Assembly (NCBI RefSeq): GCF_015354735.1
Contig: NZ_JACEFJ010000015.1
Span: forward strand, 40,957 to 104,956
Reading direction: 5' to 3'
DNA from: Pararhodonellum marinum
GTDB taxonomy: Bacteria > Bacteroidota > Bacteroidia > Cytophagales > Cyclobacteriaceae
Length of the DNA stretch: 64,000 bases
In this document: positions 1-8,592 of the stretch, one piece after another
Numbering within the stretch: position 1 is the stretch's first letter
Layout: each line of letters opens with the position of its first letter
Program-made: the position numbers and the translations under genes
The notes under the pieces: model-generated
The model's input: the letters and a program-made list of their open reading frames with translations, nothing else
Told to the model about the DNA's origin: nothing
Database searches by the model: none

Positions 1-945
1 TTGTTATTTAGCTTTCAACTTCTGGGTTTGATTTCCCTATATCTCTATATCCAGAGTCTTTACAAAGACATCAATTGGAAGAAACAATGGTGGCATATTG
101 TAGTAATTGCCTTTGATTCTTATAGAATATATATCGGGAGTCAAATCCGCTTGTTAAACCTTGGAGAGGATGAGTACTACTACCAGTTTTTAGGTACTAA
201 TTTTGAGTATTTCAGCTTGACCGCCATTGTCTTTATCTACATCATTTATTTGGCACTTTCCCTTAAAGAGTATCAAAAGTATCGTACCATTGCCAAGAAA
301 AATTTCTCAGATGAAATGAGGCTGGGAACTTCTTGGGTAAAACAGATGATTTATGGTCGTTATTTCCTTATTGTTATTGATTTTATTTTGCTCCTAATTA
401 ATTATTCTTTTAAAGAATCCTATTCCCCGTACCATGGCATAGCAAATACTCTTGCCTATACCGTTTTTGCATATTTTATCACAATAAAAGGAAAACTCAA
501 TCCTGCAGTTTATCAGTTGAGGCAGATTGAAAATCCAAAAGTTGAGGGAGTTTCAATTAAAAAAAATGATCCTGCAGAGACAAATGAAATATTGGAGGAA
601 ATTTCAAAGCTATTTTTAAAATCTATGGATCATGAAAAACTATATATCCAGGAGGGACTCTCAGTCAAAGAGGTGGCGGAACATATTGGTTATCCCCCAT
701 ACTTAGTTTCCCAAGCCATAAATACTTGTTTGGAAAAAAGTTTTTTTGAATTGATTAACGGCTATAGAGTAGAGGAGGCAAAAAAATTAATTCTTGATGA
801 AAACCTGAATCATTTATCCATGGTTGGAATCGGGTTTGAGGCTGGGTTTAGTTCTAAGACAGCATTTAACACGGCATTTAAAAAACATACTGGACTGACA
901 CCGAGCGAATTTAAACGAAATGAATTGGAAAGATTCGAACAATAG
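1..945 (+). CDS. AraC-family transcriptional regulator with N-terminal membrane domain (5' partial)
   Basis: The reading frame is open from the first base, so the true start probably lies upstream. The first ~170 residues hold about five hydrophobic segments typical of the membrane-anchored AraC regulators common in Bacteroidota. The last ~100 residues form the DNA-binding domain: a first helix-turn-helix around LSVKEVAEHIGYPPYLVSQ (about residue 219) and a second ending in the family signature GFSSKTAFNTAFKKHTGLTPSEF. It probably senses a membrane or periplasmic cue and regulates nearby or distant genes; the target cannot be read from this window. A histidine-kinase remnant follows on the opposite strand. 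Confidence 0.85.
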   Translation: MLFSFQLLGLISLYLYIQSLYKDINWKKQWWHIVVIAFDSYRIYIGSQIRLLNLGEDEYYYQFLGTNFEYFSLTAIVFIYIIYLALSLKEYQKYRTIAKKNFSDEMRLGTSWVKQMIYGRYFLIVIDFILLLINYSFKESYSPYHGIANTLAYTVFAYFITIKGKLNPAVYQLRQIENPKVEGVSIKKNDPAETNEILEEISKLFLKSMDHEKLYIQEGLSVKEVAEHIGYPPYLVSQAINTCLEKSFFELINGYRVEEAKKLILDENLNHLSMVGIGFEAGFSSKTAFNTAFKKHTGLTPSEFKRNELERFEQ

Positions 946-954
946 GATTTCTTT

Positions 955-1342
955 TCAAATCATAAAATTGATCACATGCATGTATTTTGGATGTAAAAAG
1001 ACTTTGTCAGTCATGTAGTTTAATTGGGAATAACGATCAAAAATTTTATTCTTGTATTGAGGTGCGATCCCTTGGTCTGTGTCCTTCACAGATATTTTTA
1101 TTTTGTTCGTATCATCTTGAATAATCAAATAAATTGTTGAATTGTCATAAGAATAGCGGTTAGCATTTGAGATCAAATGGGTAAGTACCCAAGCGGTTTT
1201 TTCATTGTCTGCATGAACTCTAGGTACTTTATCCGGGCAAATTAAATCAATTGTTATTTGTCTTTTATCCACCTGTGTCTTTGTGGCATTAATTGCATAT
1301 GGGAGTATTTGTTTTGGATCTGATTGAGGATTACTTTAATCC
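955..1342 (-). pseudogene. Decayed sensor histidine kinase, ATPase-domain fragment
   Basis: The minus-strand frame encodes a piece of a HATPase_c domain: an N-box-like stretch (WVLTHLISNANRYS) and a G1-box-like stretch (VKDTDQGIAPQYKNKIFDRYS). In-frame sequence continues upstream of the GTG at 1272 (DPKQILPYAINATKTQ) back to a stop near 1340, so the fragment has no proper start. The dimerisation/His domain is missing on one side, and the G2 ATP-lid motif (GLGLAI type) on the other. It is a remnant cut at both ends. Its location next to a membrane AraC regulator may reflect a former signalling locus. Confidence 0.7.
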
Positions 1343-1874
1343 TATACTCTCACTTTTTAAGTAGAAGTTTGCACATTATTTCAATGGCAGATGAAAGGTG
1401 TACCTACAAGAATCATAACATACCCGTACAGATTTCCGCTTTTACCGAAAGTTTTTGGATAAGTGCCTACCTTGTTATTACAAGCAAAGGTTACCTTTTT
1501 CAGCTGAAGACGTTGGGTTAACTTTCGGCAGGCTTTAAAAATATCCCTGGACTACTGGCTCTTATGGAGTGACATCAGTTGTATAAATATGCCTTTCAGA
1601 TATCCAATTACAAAGTTCAAGTGTTAATTCAGTTAAGATATTTGATATTTTCCTTCCTTTTTTTTTGAAAAACGGATAATGAATAGAAGAAAGTTTTACC
1701 AAAAATAACTTTGTAAAAAGTTTCGTTGTAATAATTTAAAATTTCAAGATGAAGGCTTAACCCTAGCTGACTTGAAATCAAATTTGGTGAACCATCTCCA
1801 TCTGAGCATCTGTTAGAAAAGTCGGTTGCTCAACATTCTATGGTATTGGTCTTTTTTGAGCATTGAAGAAAAAT
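1343..1874. other. Intergenic region, no gene seen
   Basis: About 530 bases with no convincing coding sequence. The only forward ORF (1324-1521) overlaps the kinase remnant, has no recognisable domain and looks fortuitous. No tRNA, riboswitch or long repeat was recognised. The terminator of the minus-strand receptor gene closes the region. Confidence 0.5.
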
Positions 1875-1875
1875 G

Positions 1876-1905
1876 AAAAAACCTCCGATTTTCGGAGGTT
1901 TTTTC
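1876..1905 (-). terminator. Intrinsic terminator of the phytase/receptor operon
   Basis: Inverted repeat AACCTCCGA/TCGGAGGTT with a short loop and a T-run when read on the minus strand, 15 bp beyond the stop codon of the receptor gene. The T/A tracts on both sides make it potentially bidirectional. Confidence 0.85.
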
Positions 1906-1920
1906 AAAAGAGATTTGAAC

Positions 1921-4719
1921 TCACTCAAACAAGTCAAATTTGACTCCAAAATTGATGCGGGCACTGTAAAATTCTTCCTGGGCTGTTCTTTGCCTGATGC
2001 CTTGGTAATATCTTAACGGCTGGTTGGTCAGGTTGTTGGCTTCGGCAAAAATCCTCCAATTTTTGGTAATTGCATAAGATGCATTGACATCCAAAAATGT
2101 CTGCCGGTCGTAGTAAAAATCTTCAAAATTTGATCCACCCACTTCATCCAGATATCCACTGGCATGGTTGACTGAAGCCCTTAGGACCAGTTTTTCAGAT
2201 TCAAAAGACAGAGATGCGTTAAACATATTTCTTGCCGTTCCCGGCAATTTGATGTCATCTTCCTCTCTTCCTTCTATTCCAGAAGTCCTTGAATCAGTGA
2301 AAGTGTAGTTGGCAAAAAGCCCAAGGCCTTTCCAAATACCAGGGAGAAAGTCAAATTGCCTTTGAATGCTTGTTTCAAATCCGTACACATTGGCCGTACC
2401 TCCGTTTTCTGGCTGGGTGAGTTCGATCAATGGTCCAAACTGAGGATCCACAACATTCAACTGGGTCCGTTGGTAGATGAAATTATTAACATCTTTGTAA
2501 AACCCTCCAGCAGTAAATACCCCAACTGACTTGTAATAATTTTCAAACATGAGGTCAAAATTCATTGAAGTCGTAGGGACGAGGTTAGGGTTTCCTCTCT
2601 CAAGCGATTGGTTGTCAGGGCTGAAAATTGCATATGGAACCAAATCAAAATAATTTGGTCTTGCAATGGTGTTGGCCCAAGCCAATCTCACAATTTGGTT
2701 TTCGCTGACGTCATATTTGAAATGCACACCAGGCATGAAGTTGGAATAGTTGTCTGATACTGTAGCAGACTGGTTGAAGGTTTCTTCGTCCTCATCAAAC
2801 TCATAACCACGGTATTCCAAATTGGTATTTTCTAGCCTTAAACCAAAAATCCCTGAGAGTCTGGAGTTAATCTGGTAATCTGTCATTACATATCCAGCTG
2901 AAATGGTCTCAGAAGCCTGGTAATTGCCAGTGATATATTCACCCACAGCATCTTCAAATTCAAACAAAGATTCGTTTTTCAGATCTAATCCGCCTAGAAA
3001 CTCTTTGGTGACGAATCTTCCAGGAACATATTGGGGTCCATTGAGAAAAATCCTTTCATCTTGAAAGGAAAATGGAAGCGAACCCAAATTGTTTCCTCCC
3101 ATTCCCATATCTACAATAGGATCATAGACATCATAAGAATCAGTTCTAACTTTGTATTTTGATCTTATTCTTCCACCAAATTTAATAATGCCTTTATTGG
3201 CAGCATATGGTAAGGTAAAATCTACCCGTCCATTTAGGTCTTCTTCAAAAGTGAAGTTGTTAGACTCATAGAGTTCGTTTAGGCCTAAACCCAATTCACT
3301 CTCTTGATTGACCAATGTGGTCAAGACCTTGAACGGATCCCTGATGTCTACAATTACGTCCGCGTTGCCCCTATGGGTGATGTAGCGCTCATTTGGCCTG
3401 TTTTCAGAAGCTTTGGCATAAGTTCCATTCCAAGTCATTTTCAGTCTGTTGAAAATATGGCTACCGGATAGCGTGGTGTTGATGACTCTTTGGTCTTCAA
3501 GCCGTGTATTCCTAACCCTGCTGTTATCGATTCCACCTTTGGTTTGGATTGCTGTCCTTCCCCTCATCTGAAATAGATTGGGGGCTAATTCAGTGAACTC
3601 ACCTGATTCAAAAGGCTCGTCTGTTCTATCAACCCTAAATCTGTATCTGTTCTCCCAGTCGTCTCTCCAGTTATACATGGTATTTAAAACAAGAGAGTGA
3701 TTGTTGTTGATATCATAGTCCAAAGCCAGAGACGCAGACCTCCTTACCCGTTGTACATCATATTTTCTAAGATCAAAATTGTTGATGACCACAGGATTGT
3801 TAGGATCATCTGTTTCTGCCCATTGAGCTTCCACATTGTCTGATCCGAAATTGTGGTTGTTGTATGATCCCGAAAAAATCACTCCTAATTTATCATTTGC
3901 TATCCTGTCACCTATAATCAGGCCTCCTGTCCAAATCGGCTTATCTGTCAAGAGGTTAACACCTGATGCAGCGGTCCCGGAAACCCTAAGTCCATTGGGA
4001 GCTTTTCTGGTGACGAGGTTTACTGCACCACCAATCGCATCAGCATCCATATCAGGAAGTACGCTTTTATTGACCTCAATGGTTTGGATCATATCAGAAG
4101 GTATAAGGTCCATTTGAACTCTTCTGTTGTCACCTTCTGCAGAAGGAACTCTTTCCCCATTGATCATCACAGAGTTCAGTTCCGGTGCCATCCCTCGGAT
4201 GATGATGTTTCTTGCCTCCCCTTGGTCATTCTGCATGGTGATACCGGGAATCCTTTTGATCGCATCTCCTATATTGGCATCCGGAAATCGACCAATCTGA
4301 TCAGCAGCTACAATATTGGTGATATTGGAATTGGTCCTTTGTTGGTTCAATGCCCTTGCCTGACCTTTAAGTCTATCTCCGAAAACGATAAATTCGCCAC
4401 CCTCTAACGTGCCGGGCATCATCTGAAATCTCATGTCAAGGGTCTGCCCGTCTTGAAGAGAAATGTCTTTTGTAACAGAATTATAACCCAAATAAGAGAC
4501 GGTTACCTTGTAATTTCCTGCTGGTATACCCTGTATGACAAAGTCTCCAAGCTGATTGGTCACAGTACCTTTATTGGTTCCTTCAAGGATGACATTTGCA
4601 CCGGGCAGCGAGAGGTTTTGGTCATCTATAACTTTACCCCCGAATACTGCTTGAGCCAGCATTTCACCTGAGTACAAGAGAAAGCTTAGCATAAATAAGA
4701 ATTGTAAACCCTTTTTCAT
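1921..4719 (-). CDS. TonB-dependent outer-membrane receptor (phytase-linked)
   Basis: A 932-residue outer-membrane transporter. Order of parts: signal peptide (1-22, ending AQA), carboxypeptidase-D-regulatory-like domain (about 25-105, with GANVILEGTNKGTVTNQLGDF), plug domain (about 125-245, with GDAIKRIPGITM and GGAVNLVTRKA) and a C-terminal beta-barrel ending in an aromatic residue (VKFDLFE). The plug resembles the TIGR01782 type of receptors. It lies 20 bp downstream of the phytase gene on the same strand and almost certainly shares its transcript. By inference it imports the products of phytate hydrolysis (inositol phosphates or a metal-phytate complex) using TonB energy, but the substrate is inferred only from the neighbour. 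Confidence 0.92.
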   Translation of the reverse strand: MKKGLQFLFMLSFLLYSGEMLAQAVFGGKVIDDQNLSLPGANVILEGTNKGTVTNQLGDFVIQGIPAGNYKVTVSYLGYNSVTKDISLQDGQTLDMRFQMMPGTLEGGEFIVFGDRLKGQARALNQQRTNSNITNIVAADQIGRFPDANIGDAIKRIPGITMQNDQGEARNIIIRGMAPELNSVMINGERVPSAEGDNRRVQMDLIPSDMIQTIEVNKSVLPDMDADAIGGAVNLVTRKAPNGLRVSGTAASGVNLLTDKPIWTGGLIIGDRIANDKLGVIFSGSYNNHNFGSDNVEAQWAETDDPNNPVVINNFDLRKYDVQRVRRSASLALDYDINNNHSLVLNTMYNWRDDWENRYRFRVDRTDEPFESGEFTELAPNLFQMRGRTAIQTKGGIDNSRVRNTRLEDQRVINTTLSGSHIFNRLKMTWNGTYAKASENRPNERYITHRGNADVIVDIRDPFKVLTTLVNQESELGLGLNELYESNNFTFEEDLNGRVDFTLPYAANKGIIKFGGRIRSKYKVRTDSYDVYDPIVDMGMGGNNLGSLPFSFQDERIFLNGPQYVPGRFVTKEFLGGLDLKNESLFEFEDAVGEYITGNYQASETISAGYVMTDYQINSRLSGIFGLRLENTNLEYRGYEFDEDEETFNQSATVSDNYSNFMPGVHFKYDVSENQIVRLAWANTIARPNYFDLVPYAIFSPDNQSLERGNPNLVPTTSMNFDLMFENYYKSVGVFTAGGFYKDVNNFIYQRTQLNVVDPQFGPLIELTQPENGGTANVYGFETSIQRQFDFLPGIWKGLGLFANYTFTDSRTSGIEGREEDDIKLPGTARNMFNASLSFESEKLVLRASVNHASGYLDEVGGSNFEDFYYDRQTFLDVNASYAITKNWRIFAEANNLTNQPLRYYQGIRQRTAQEEFYSARINFGVKFDLFE

Positions 4720-4739
4720 ATATGATATTGTTTGATTTT

Positions 4740-5828
4740 TTATTTTTTTGTTTTAAGGACATCGCCCGCAAGGTCTTCCCATCTGTATAGCTGAAATGTT
4801 TTGTCATCTGACATGGCCACGAACAAACCCTTGGTAAAAGTGCTGTTCAAAGGGACGCTTGTTACTTCAGAACCGTCACTGGATTCAGTTGAGGTTTTGA
4901 TGATGGTAATCAGGTCATGCTGATGGGGATTGGAGGGAGCGCCTTCTCTTGGAAACACGTGGAATTGGTTGACCTCTTGATCTGATACCAAGATATAGCC
5001 GGTAGTTTCGTCAAGTTTGTAAATAGATATTCCTTCGTGATCTTTGTCAAATCCTTCTGTCGCAAAAACTGCCAATTCTTCATTGCCTTTTCCAGGGTCT
5101 GCATAATATTTCCTGACGCCGACCCCTTCATCAGAATAATAAATGAAGCCCAGTTCGTTGTCGATTGCGATGGCTTCGATTTCTTTTTGTCCACTATATT
5201 TCCCGAACTTCCTCACCAGTTCTAGGGCTATACCCGACGCACTTCCTATGATTTCATATTGCCAAAGGTAAGTGCCGTCAGTAGGACCGGACTTCCTTCC
5301 TGCGACCACATAGTGCTTTCCATTGGCTAGATCATGATACACTGCTACACCCATAAGGTCACGGTACATTTCACCAGTCTCACCTTTATAGACTTCTATT
5401 CCTCCTGCCTGAATTTCTTTCATTTCAGGAAGGGAGTAAAACCTTAACTTGGAAGTCATCCGCTCCCCGGTCACTGCGAAATCCACAGATTTATCCCCTA
5501 TTTTCAAACCGTAACCAACATCTACATTGTTGGGTCTCTTAAGTCCGCGTACAATTAGGGAGTCTATTTTTTTTCCTTTAAGATCGAATACATACAATGC
5601 ACCATCGGCGTCTTTGTCGGTTCCTATAATCAGGCTTTTGGCTGGATCAGACGGATGAATCCAAATGGCAGGATCATCCGTATCATGCTTTACACTATCG
5701 GTGACATAGACGGGTTTGACTATAGTTTGATCAGGTGAATTTTCCGCCAGCATTGTTTCTTTTGCTTTTTGGCAGGAAGAAAATTCAAGGATCAGCAATA
5801 GGTAAATAAGAGAAGTTTTTCTTATCAT
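4740..5828 (-). CDS. Beta-propeller phytase (3-phytase), lipoprotein
   Basis: A 362-residue protein with a lipoprotein signal (EFSSC, Cys19) followed by a beta-propeller phytase domain. Family hallmarks visible are TDDPAIWIHP (about 50-59), GTDKDADGALYVFDL (about 69-83), RPNNVDV, EIEAIAIDNELGFIYYSDE and DHEGISIY; the acidic residues in these stretches are the calcium and phosphate-site ligands known for the family. It would hydrolyse phytate to lower inositol phosphates and free phosphate at the cell surface. It is first in a two-gene minus-strand operon with a TonB receptor (20 bp gap). A TAnnTTTG-like promoter element lies just upstream. Confidence 0.93.
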   Translation of the reverse strand: MIRKTSLIYLLLILEFSSCQKAKETMLAENSPDQTIVKPVYVTDSVKHDTDDPAIWIHPSDPAKSLIIGTDKDADGALYVFDLKGKKIDSLIVRGLKRPNNVDVGYGLKIGDKSVDFAVTGERMTSKLRFYSLPEMKEIQAGGIEVYKGETGEMYRDLMGVAVYHDLANGKHYVVAGRKSGPTDGTYLWQYEIIGSASGIALELVRKFGKYSGQKEIEAIAIDNELGFIYYSDEGVGVRKYYADPGKGNEELAVFATEGFDKDHEGISIYKLDETTGYILVSDQEVNQFHVFPREGAPSNPHQHDLITIIKTSTESSDGSEVTSVPLNSTFTKGLFVAMSDDKTFQLYRWEDLAGDVLKTKK

Positions 5829-5847
5829 AAAATGGCTTTTTTTACCA

Positions 5848-5855
5848 CAAAATTA
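5848..5855 (-). promoter_or_regulatory. Possible Bacteroidota -7 box for the phytase operon
   Basis: Minus-strand TAATTTTG matches the TAnnTTTG consensus and lies about 20 bp from the phytase start codon. No clear TTTG -33 element was found at the usual spacing, so this is tentative. Confidence 0.3.
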
Positions 5856-6240
5856 GATGGGGGAAACGATACTTTTTTAAAATCTGTGTTAACAAATAAG
5901 TACTTTTCGAAGAAGAAATTATGAACAAAAATCAAAGGGTGAACTGTAATTTTAGAAATGAAAATTGTCAAAAAAACAGAAACGAATAGTAGTAAAAATT
6001 CTTTAAAAGAGTAACCCTATTGGGTTGTCCTTAAAATAAAAATCTTATTTTACAGTTGGGTGACATTCCGTTAATATTGGTTAAAACAATTGTCATTTTA
6101 AAACAGAATTTGACCGTAGTAAAGTCCTTCTAATTTTGGCGTGCTATTATCAGTTTACAGAAGCTAAATTATTTTTCAAAAAAGCATTAAATCAGAAAAA
6201 ATGCCTTGATTTCTTTTCAGTCTGACACGAAAAGCTCCAA
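5856..6240. other. AT-rich intergenic region, nothing recognised
   Basis: About 385 bases upstream of the phytase operon and downstream of the propeller lipoprotein gene. Very AT-rich, with no ORF, RNA motif or repeat that I can support. Confidence 0.5.
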
Positions 6241-7260
6241 TCAATAACCTTTTGGCAAATCAATTTCAAATAAACCCATCTGAGTGCCAAGCAAAAGTTT
6301 GCTCTCATATACGTTCAAGGTCATAATCCTTGATTTCAAATGGCTTACATCTACTGAAAACCACTCAGAATTATTATAGTATGAAAGGTTTGGTCCTGAA
6401 AATGCGAAGTTTTCCCAGACAAAGCTTGTGTACCAAATCCTTCCATTCACATCCTTTATAAGATGGCCATAAGAACTGGCATTGGGGGGGGCGTGGTAAA
6501 TCCATTTATCATTTTCGAATGTAAGTATATTTGGATTTATTGAGCCGGGAGCGAAGACCTGAAACCATAGATGGTTGTTGTCCTGGATAGCGACTGAACT
6601 AAGGTAGGAGCTGGGTTGAAACCCGGGAATAGAGCTATTAGGGATATGCTGCCAGTTACCTGACTCAATTCTTAGCAAGCCTTCAAAATCAAGCAGAACC
6701 CAAACCACACCTTCAGGATCAATGGCTAGTCCGTGTGTAATGTTGGACGGTAAATCGGATGTTAACTCATTGTAGACGGTTAATTGTGAACCATCCCAAA
6801 ATGCAATGCCCAAGTAACCACTCAACCATATGTTTTTGTTACGGTCAAAAGTGTACCGATGGAATCCAAAATTTGGGAAAGTTTCGTAAAGAGTAAATTC
6901 ATTCAGTCCCATAACTTGATAGATGGCTTTTACATTGCCATAATCAAGTGCATACAGATTTCCTTCCCAATCCAATTCCAATGAAGTGTAGGTAAAATCA
7001 GGATTATAATCAAAGTTATTACCGTTTACCTTAGTCAATTGCCTTGAAGGTTGGCTAAAATACGGGTGTTGATGACAACTATCGCATATCGAGGAGGATT
7101 CTATCCAAACTTCGCCGTTCAACGGTACAATGTTTCTGATGGACTTATCTGAGAGATAATCCAGATAGGATAAATTTTCTTCTGGCGTTGTATTTTTTTC
7201 TTTGATGCAGGAAGCGAAAATCGCCATACATAGAAATGATAAAATAGTGACTTTTTTCAT
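6241..7260 (-). CDS. Two-component-regulator-propeller-like lipoprotein
   Basis: A 339-residue protein with a lipoprotein signal (IFASC, Cys18). The remainder consists of repeated blades with motifs such as DWEGNLYALDYG, DRNKNIWLSGYLGI, DPEGVVWVLLDFEGLLRI, KDVNGRIWYTS and LLLGTQMGLFEID, which are the Reg_prop repeats seen in hybrid two-component sensors, here without any kinase. It probably sits on the outside of a membrane as a binding or scaffold propeller. A single CDSCH (residues 59-63) has the form of a c-type haem attachment motif. It is followed by 10 bp and preceded by the membrane-protein gene at 7271, with which it is probably co-transcribed. Confidence 0.75.
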   Translation of the reverse strand: MKKVTILSFLCMAIFASCIKEKNTTPEENLSYLDYLSDKSIRNIVPLNGEVWIESSSICDSCHQHPYFSQPSRQLTKVNGNNFDYNPDFTYTSLELDWEGNLYALDYGNVKAIYQVMGLNEFTLYETFPNFGFHRYTFDRNKNIWLSGYLGIAFWDGSQLTVYNELTSDLPSNITHGLAIDPEGVVWVLLDFEGLLRIESGNWQHIPNSSIPGFQPSSYLSSVAIQDNNHLWFQVFAPGSINPNILTFENDKWIYHAPPNASSYGHLIKDVNGRIWYTSFVWENFAFSGPNLSYYNNSEWFSVDVSHLKSRIMTLNVYESKLLLGTQMGLFEIDLPKGY

Positions 7261-7270
7261 AGAACCTTTA

Positions 7271-8005
7271 CTAACTTGGAATTAAGGTGTTCTTTCCGTT
7301 GGCTTTTATTAATTGTCTGATTGAGGTGAAGTGGCCGAACAGAACTAGGGGAACAATAAATGTAGGCAACCAACTGAAAGGGAAATTCAAAATTGTAATG
7401 TTCGGTTGTTCAAAAGCAAATTGTTGGATTGGGGATGGGGCTGATAAAAAAGCATTGACTACAATGTTTATTACAAGTCCGAGACAAATGAAGTTCCAAA
7501 CCAAAATTCCCAAACCACTTATTCTTCCTTTTGTCCAACCGAAGTAGGCAACAAATGGTGCAGTTATTCCTGCAAGAATATCATAATTCCGTCCCTCAAA
7601 AGTCATCAGTTCGGGTATGGCTTTTTGGAGAAAAAGCCAATACAAGACCATTTCAACAGGTATTCTTACAATGTTCAAATAGGTCAAATTTTTTGGAGGC
7701 AAACTGTCAACAAATTCTTTTCCTTTTGCGGTCAAAAACAACAAGATGATAGACAAAATCGAAGGCAATATGCCAAAAAGCAATATTTTTGGTGGCCATG
7801 CATTTGGGTCTTGGTTATACACGTTTTTTAAGGTCAAAACTGCTTGAATTGTCAACCAAATCGTCAGGCCGATAAAGATTAGCGTTGATTTTTCCCGGAT
7901 CTTTTCTGAGGGGGAATTTTTAACGGTCCAGATGAATAGCAATAAGGTTACGACAGTGGTTAGACCGAATGTTAAGCCTATGTAACCTGGTAAACTTCCT
8001 ATCAT
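7271..8005 (-). CDS. Polytopic membrane protein, function unknown
   Basis: A 244-residue hydrophobic protein with about seven predicted membrane segments (for example IGLTFGLTTVVTLLLFIWTV at the start and FPFSWLPTFIVPLVLFGHF near the end). I do not recognise the family and see no catalytic motif. It is 10 bp upstream of the propeller lipoprotein gene on the same strand, suggesting a small two-gene unit. The start is the ATG at 8005. Confidence 0.7.
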   Translation of the reverse strand: MIGSLPGYIGLTFGLTTVVTLLLFIWTVKNSPSEKIREKSTLIFIGLTIWLTIQAVLTLKNVYNQDPNAWPPKILLFGILPSILSIILLFLTAKGKEFVDSLPPKNLTYLNIVRIPVEMVLYWLFLQKAIPELMTFEGRNYDILAGITAPFVAYFGWTKGRISGLGILVWNFICLGLVINIVVNAFLSAPSPIQQFAFEQPNITILNFPFSWLPTFIVPLVLFGHFTSIRQLIKANGKNTLIPS

Positions 8006-8319
8006 TCGATTGCCTGTTCTATGCCGATGGTGCTGCTTGAAAATGATATTTCTGTCCTTAAATCATATTGAATATCGATCAAATATTTGGTCGTTCCAAG
8101 AAGTTAAGGGTGAACTATTGGTTTTTAAGAGGTTTTTCCGAATTTGTTTTCGGCTTGAATATCCAATATTTTTTTAGTAAACCATCATTTTGTTAATTAA
8201 TAAATTTTTAAATTTTATTGGCTGCTTTTTTTAATTTCCACACGAAGTATTTACTGATAACCAGACGACTTGACAACAGTGAATCACTCCCATTTTTTTC
8301 TTTTTCAAGAATTCAACAC
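8006..8319. other. AT-rich intergenic region, nothing recognised
   Basis: Divergent spacer between the membrane-protein gene and the SatD region. Strongly AT-rich in 8150-8240; no gene or RNA motif identified. Promoters for the minus-strand pair should lie here. Confidence 0.45.
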
Positions 8320-8470
8320 GGAGAGTCCCAGCCCCTAGGGGCAAAATATGGGTAGACCCGAGGCTCAGCATGACGCAAAGGTAAGATGCGTGGATGGTCC
8401 AAGTCTCAAGACTTGAACCAGGAAGATCGTTGTTTCGGTCCGAAAGGTGTGTATGGAATGGAGACGATTA
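8320..8470. other. Palindrome-rich, GC-rich noncoding patch (possible structured RNA or mobile-element remnant)
   Basis: An island of higher GC within AT-rich spacer. It contains a perfect 12-bp palindrome GCCCCTAGGGGC (8331-8342), a 7-bp-armed hairpin CAAGTCT-CA-AGACTTG (8400-8415) and TTTCGG-T-CCGAAA (8433-8445) in close succession, with no ORF. The density of inverted repeats suggests a structured RNA or the noncoding end of a lost element; no transposase lies nearby. The identity is unknown to me. Confidence 0.4.
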
Positions 8471-8510
8471 ATTTGAACAAAATCACCTTAACCAACGATA
8501 AGTGGAAAAA

Positions 8511-8585
8511 TCGTCTGTTTTGATGATATATCTAAATATCGTTTATTTTGATGATATTTTGTATTATCGTTTTATTTAACGATAT
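8511..8585 (+). promoter_or_regulatory. Three phased operator-like repeats upstream of the SatD gene
   Basis: Three related ~19-bp units begin at 8511 (TCGTCTGTTTTGATGATAT), 8539 (TCGTTTATTTTGATGATAT) and 8567 (TCGTTTTATTTAACGATAT), spaced exactly 28 bp. The last is a perfect 7-bp inverted repeat (TATCGTT-N6-AACGATA, 8565-8584) ending 8 bp before the start codon at 8593. A further half-site AACGATA is at 8494-8500. The phasing suggests cooperative binding of a regulator; the SatD protein itself carries a C-terminal helix-turn-helix and is the obvious candidate. Confidence 0.65.
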
Positions 8586-8592
8586 TAGTCAG

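Noticed and set aside
1324..1521. 65-residue forward ORF
   Set aside because: No motif, weak start context, and it overlaps the decayed kinase fragment.
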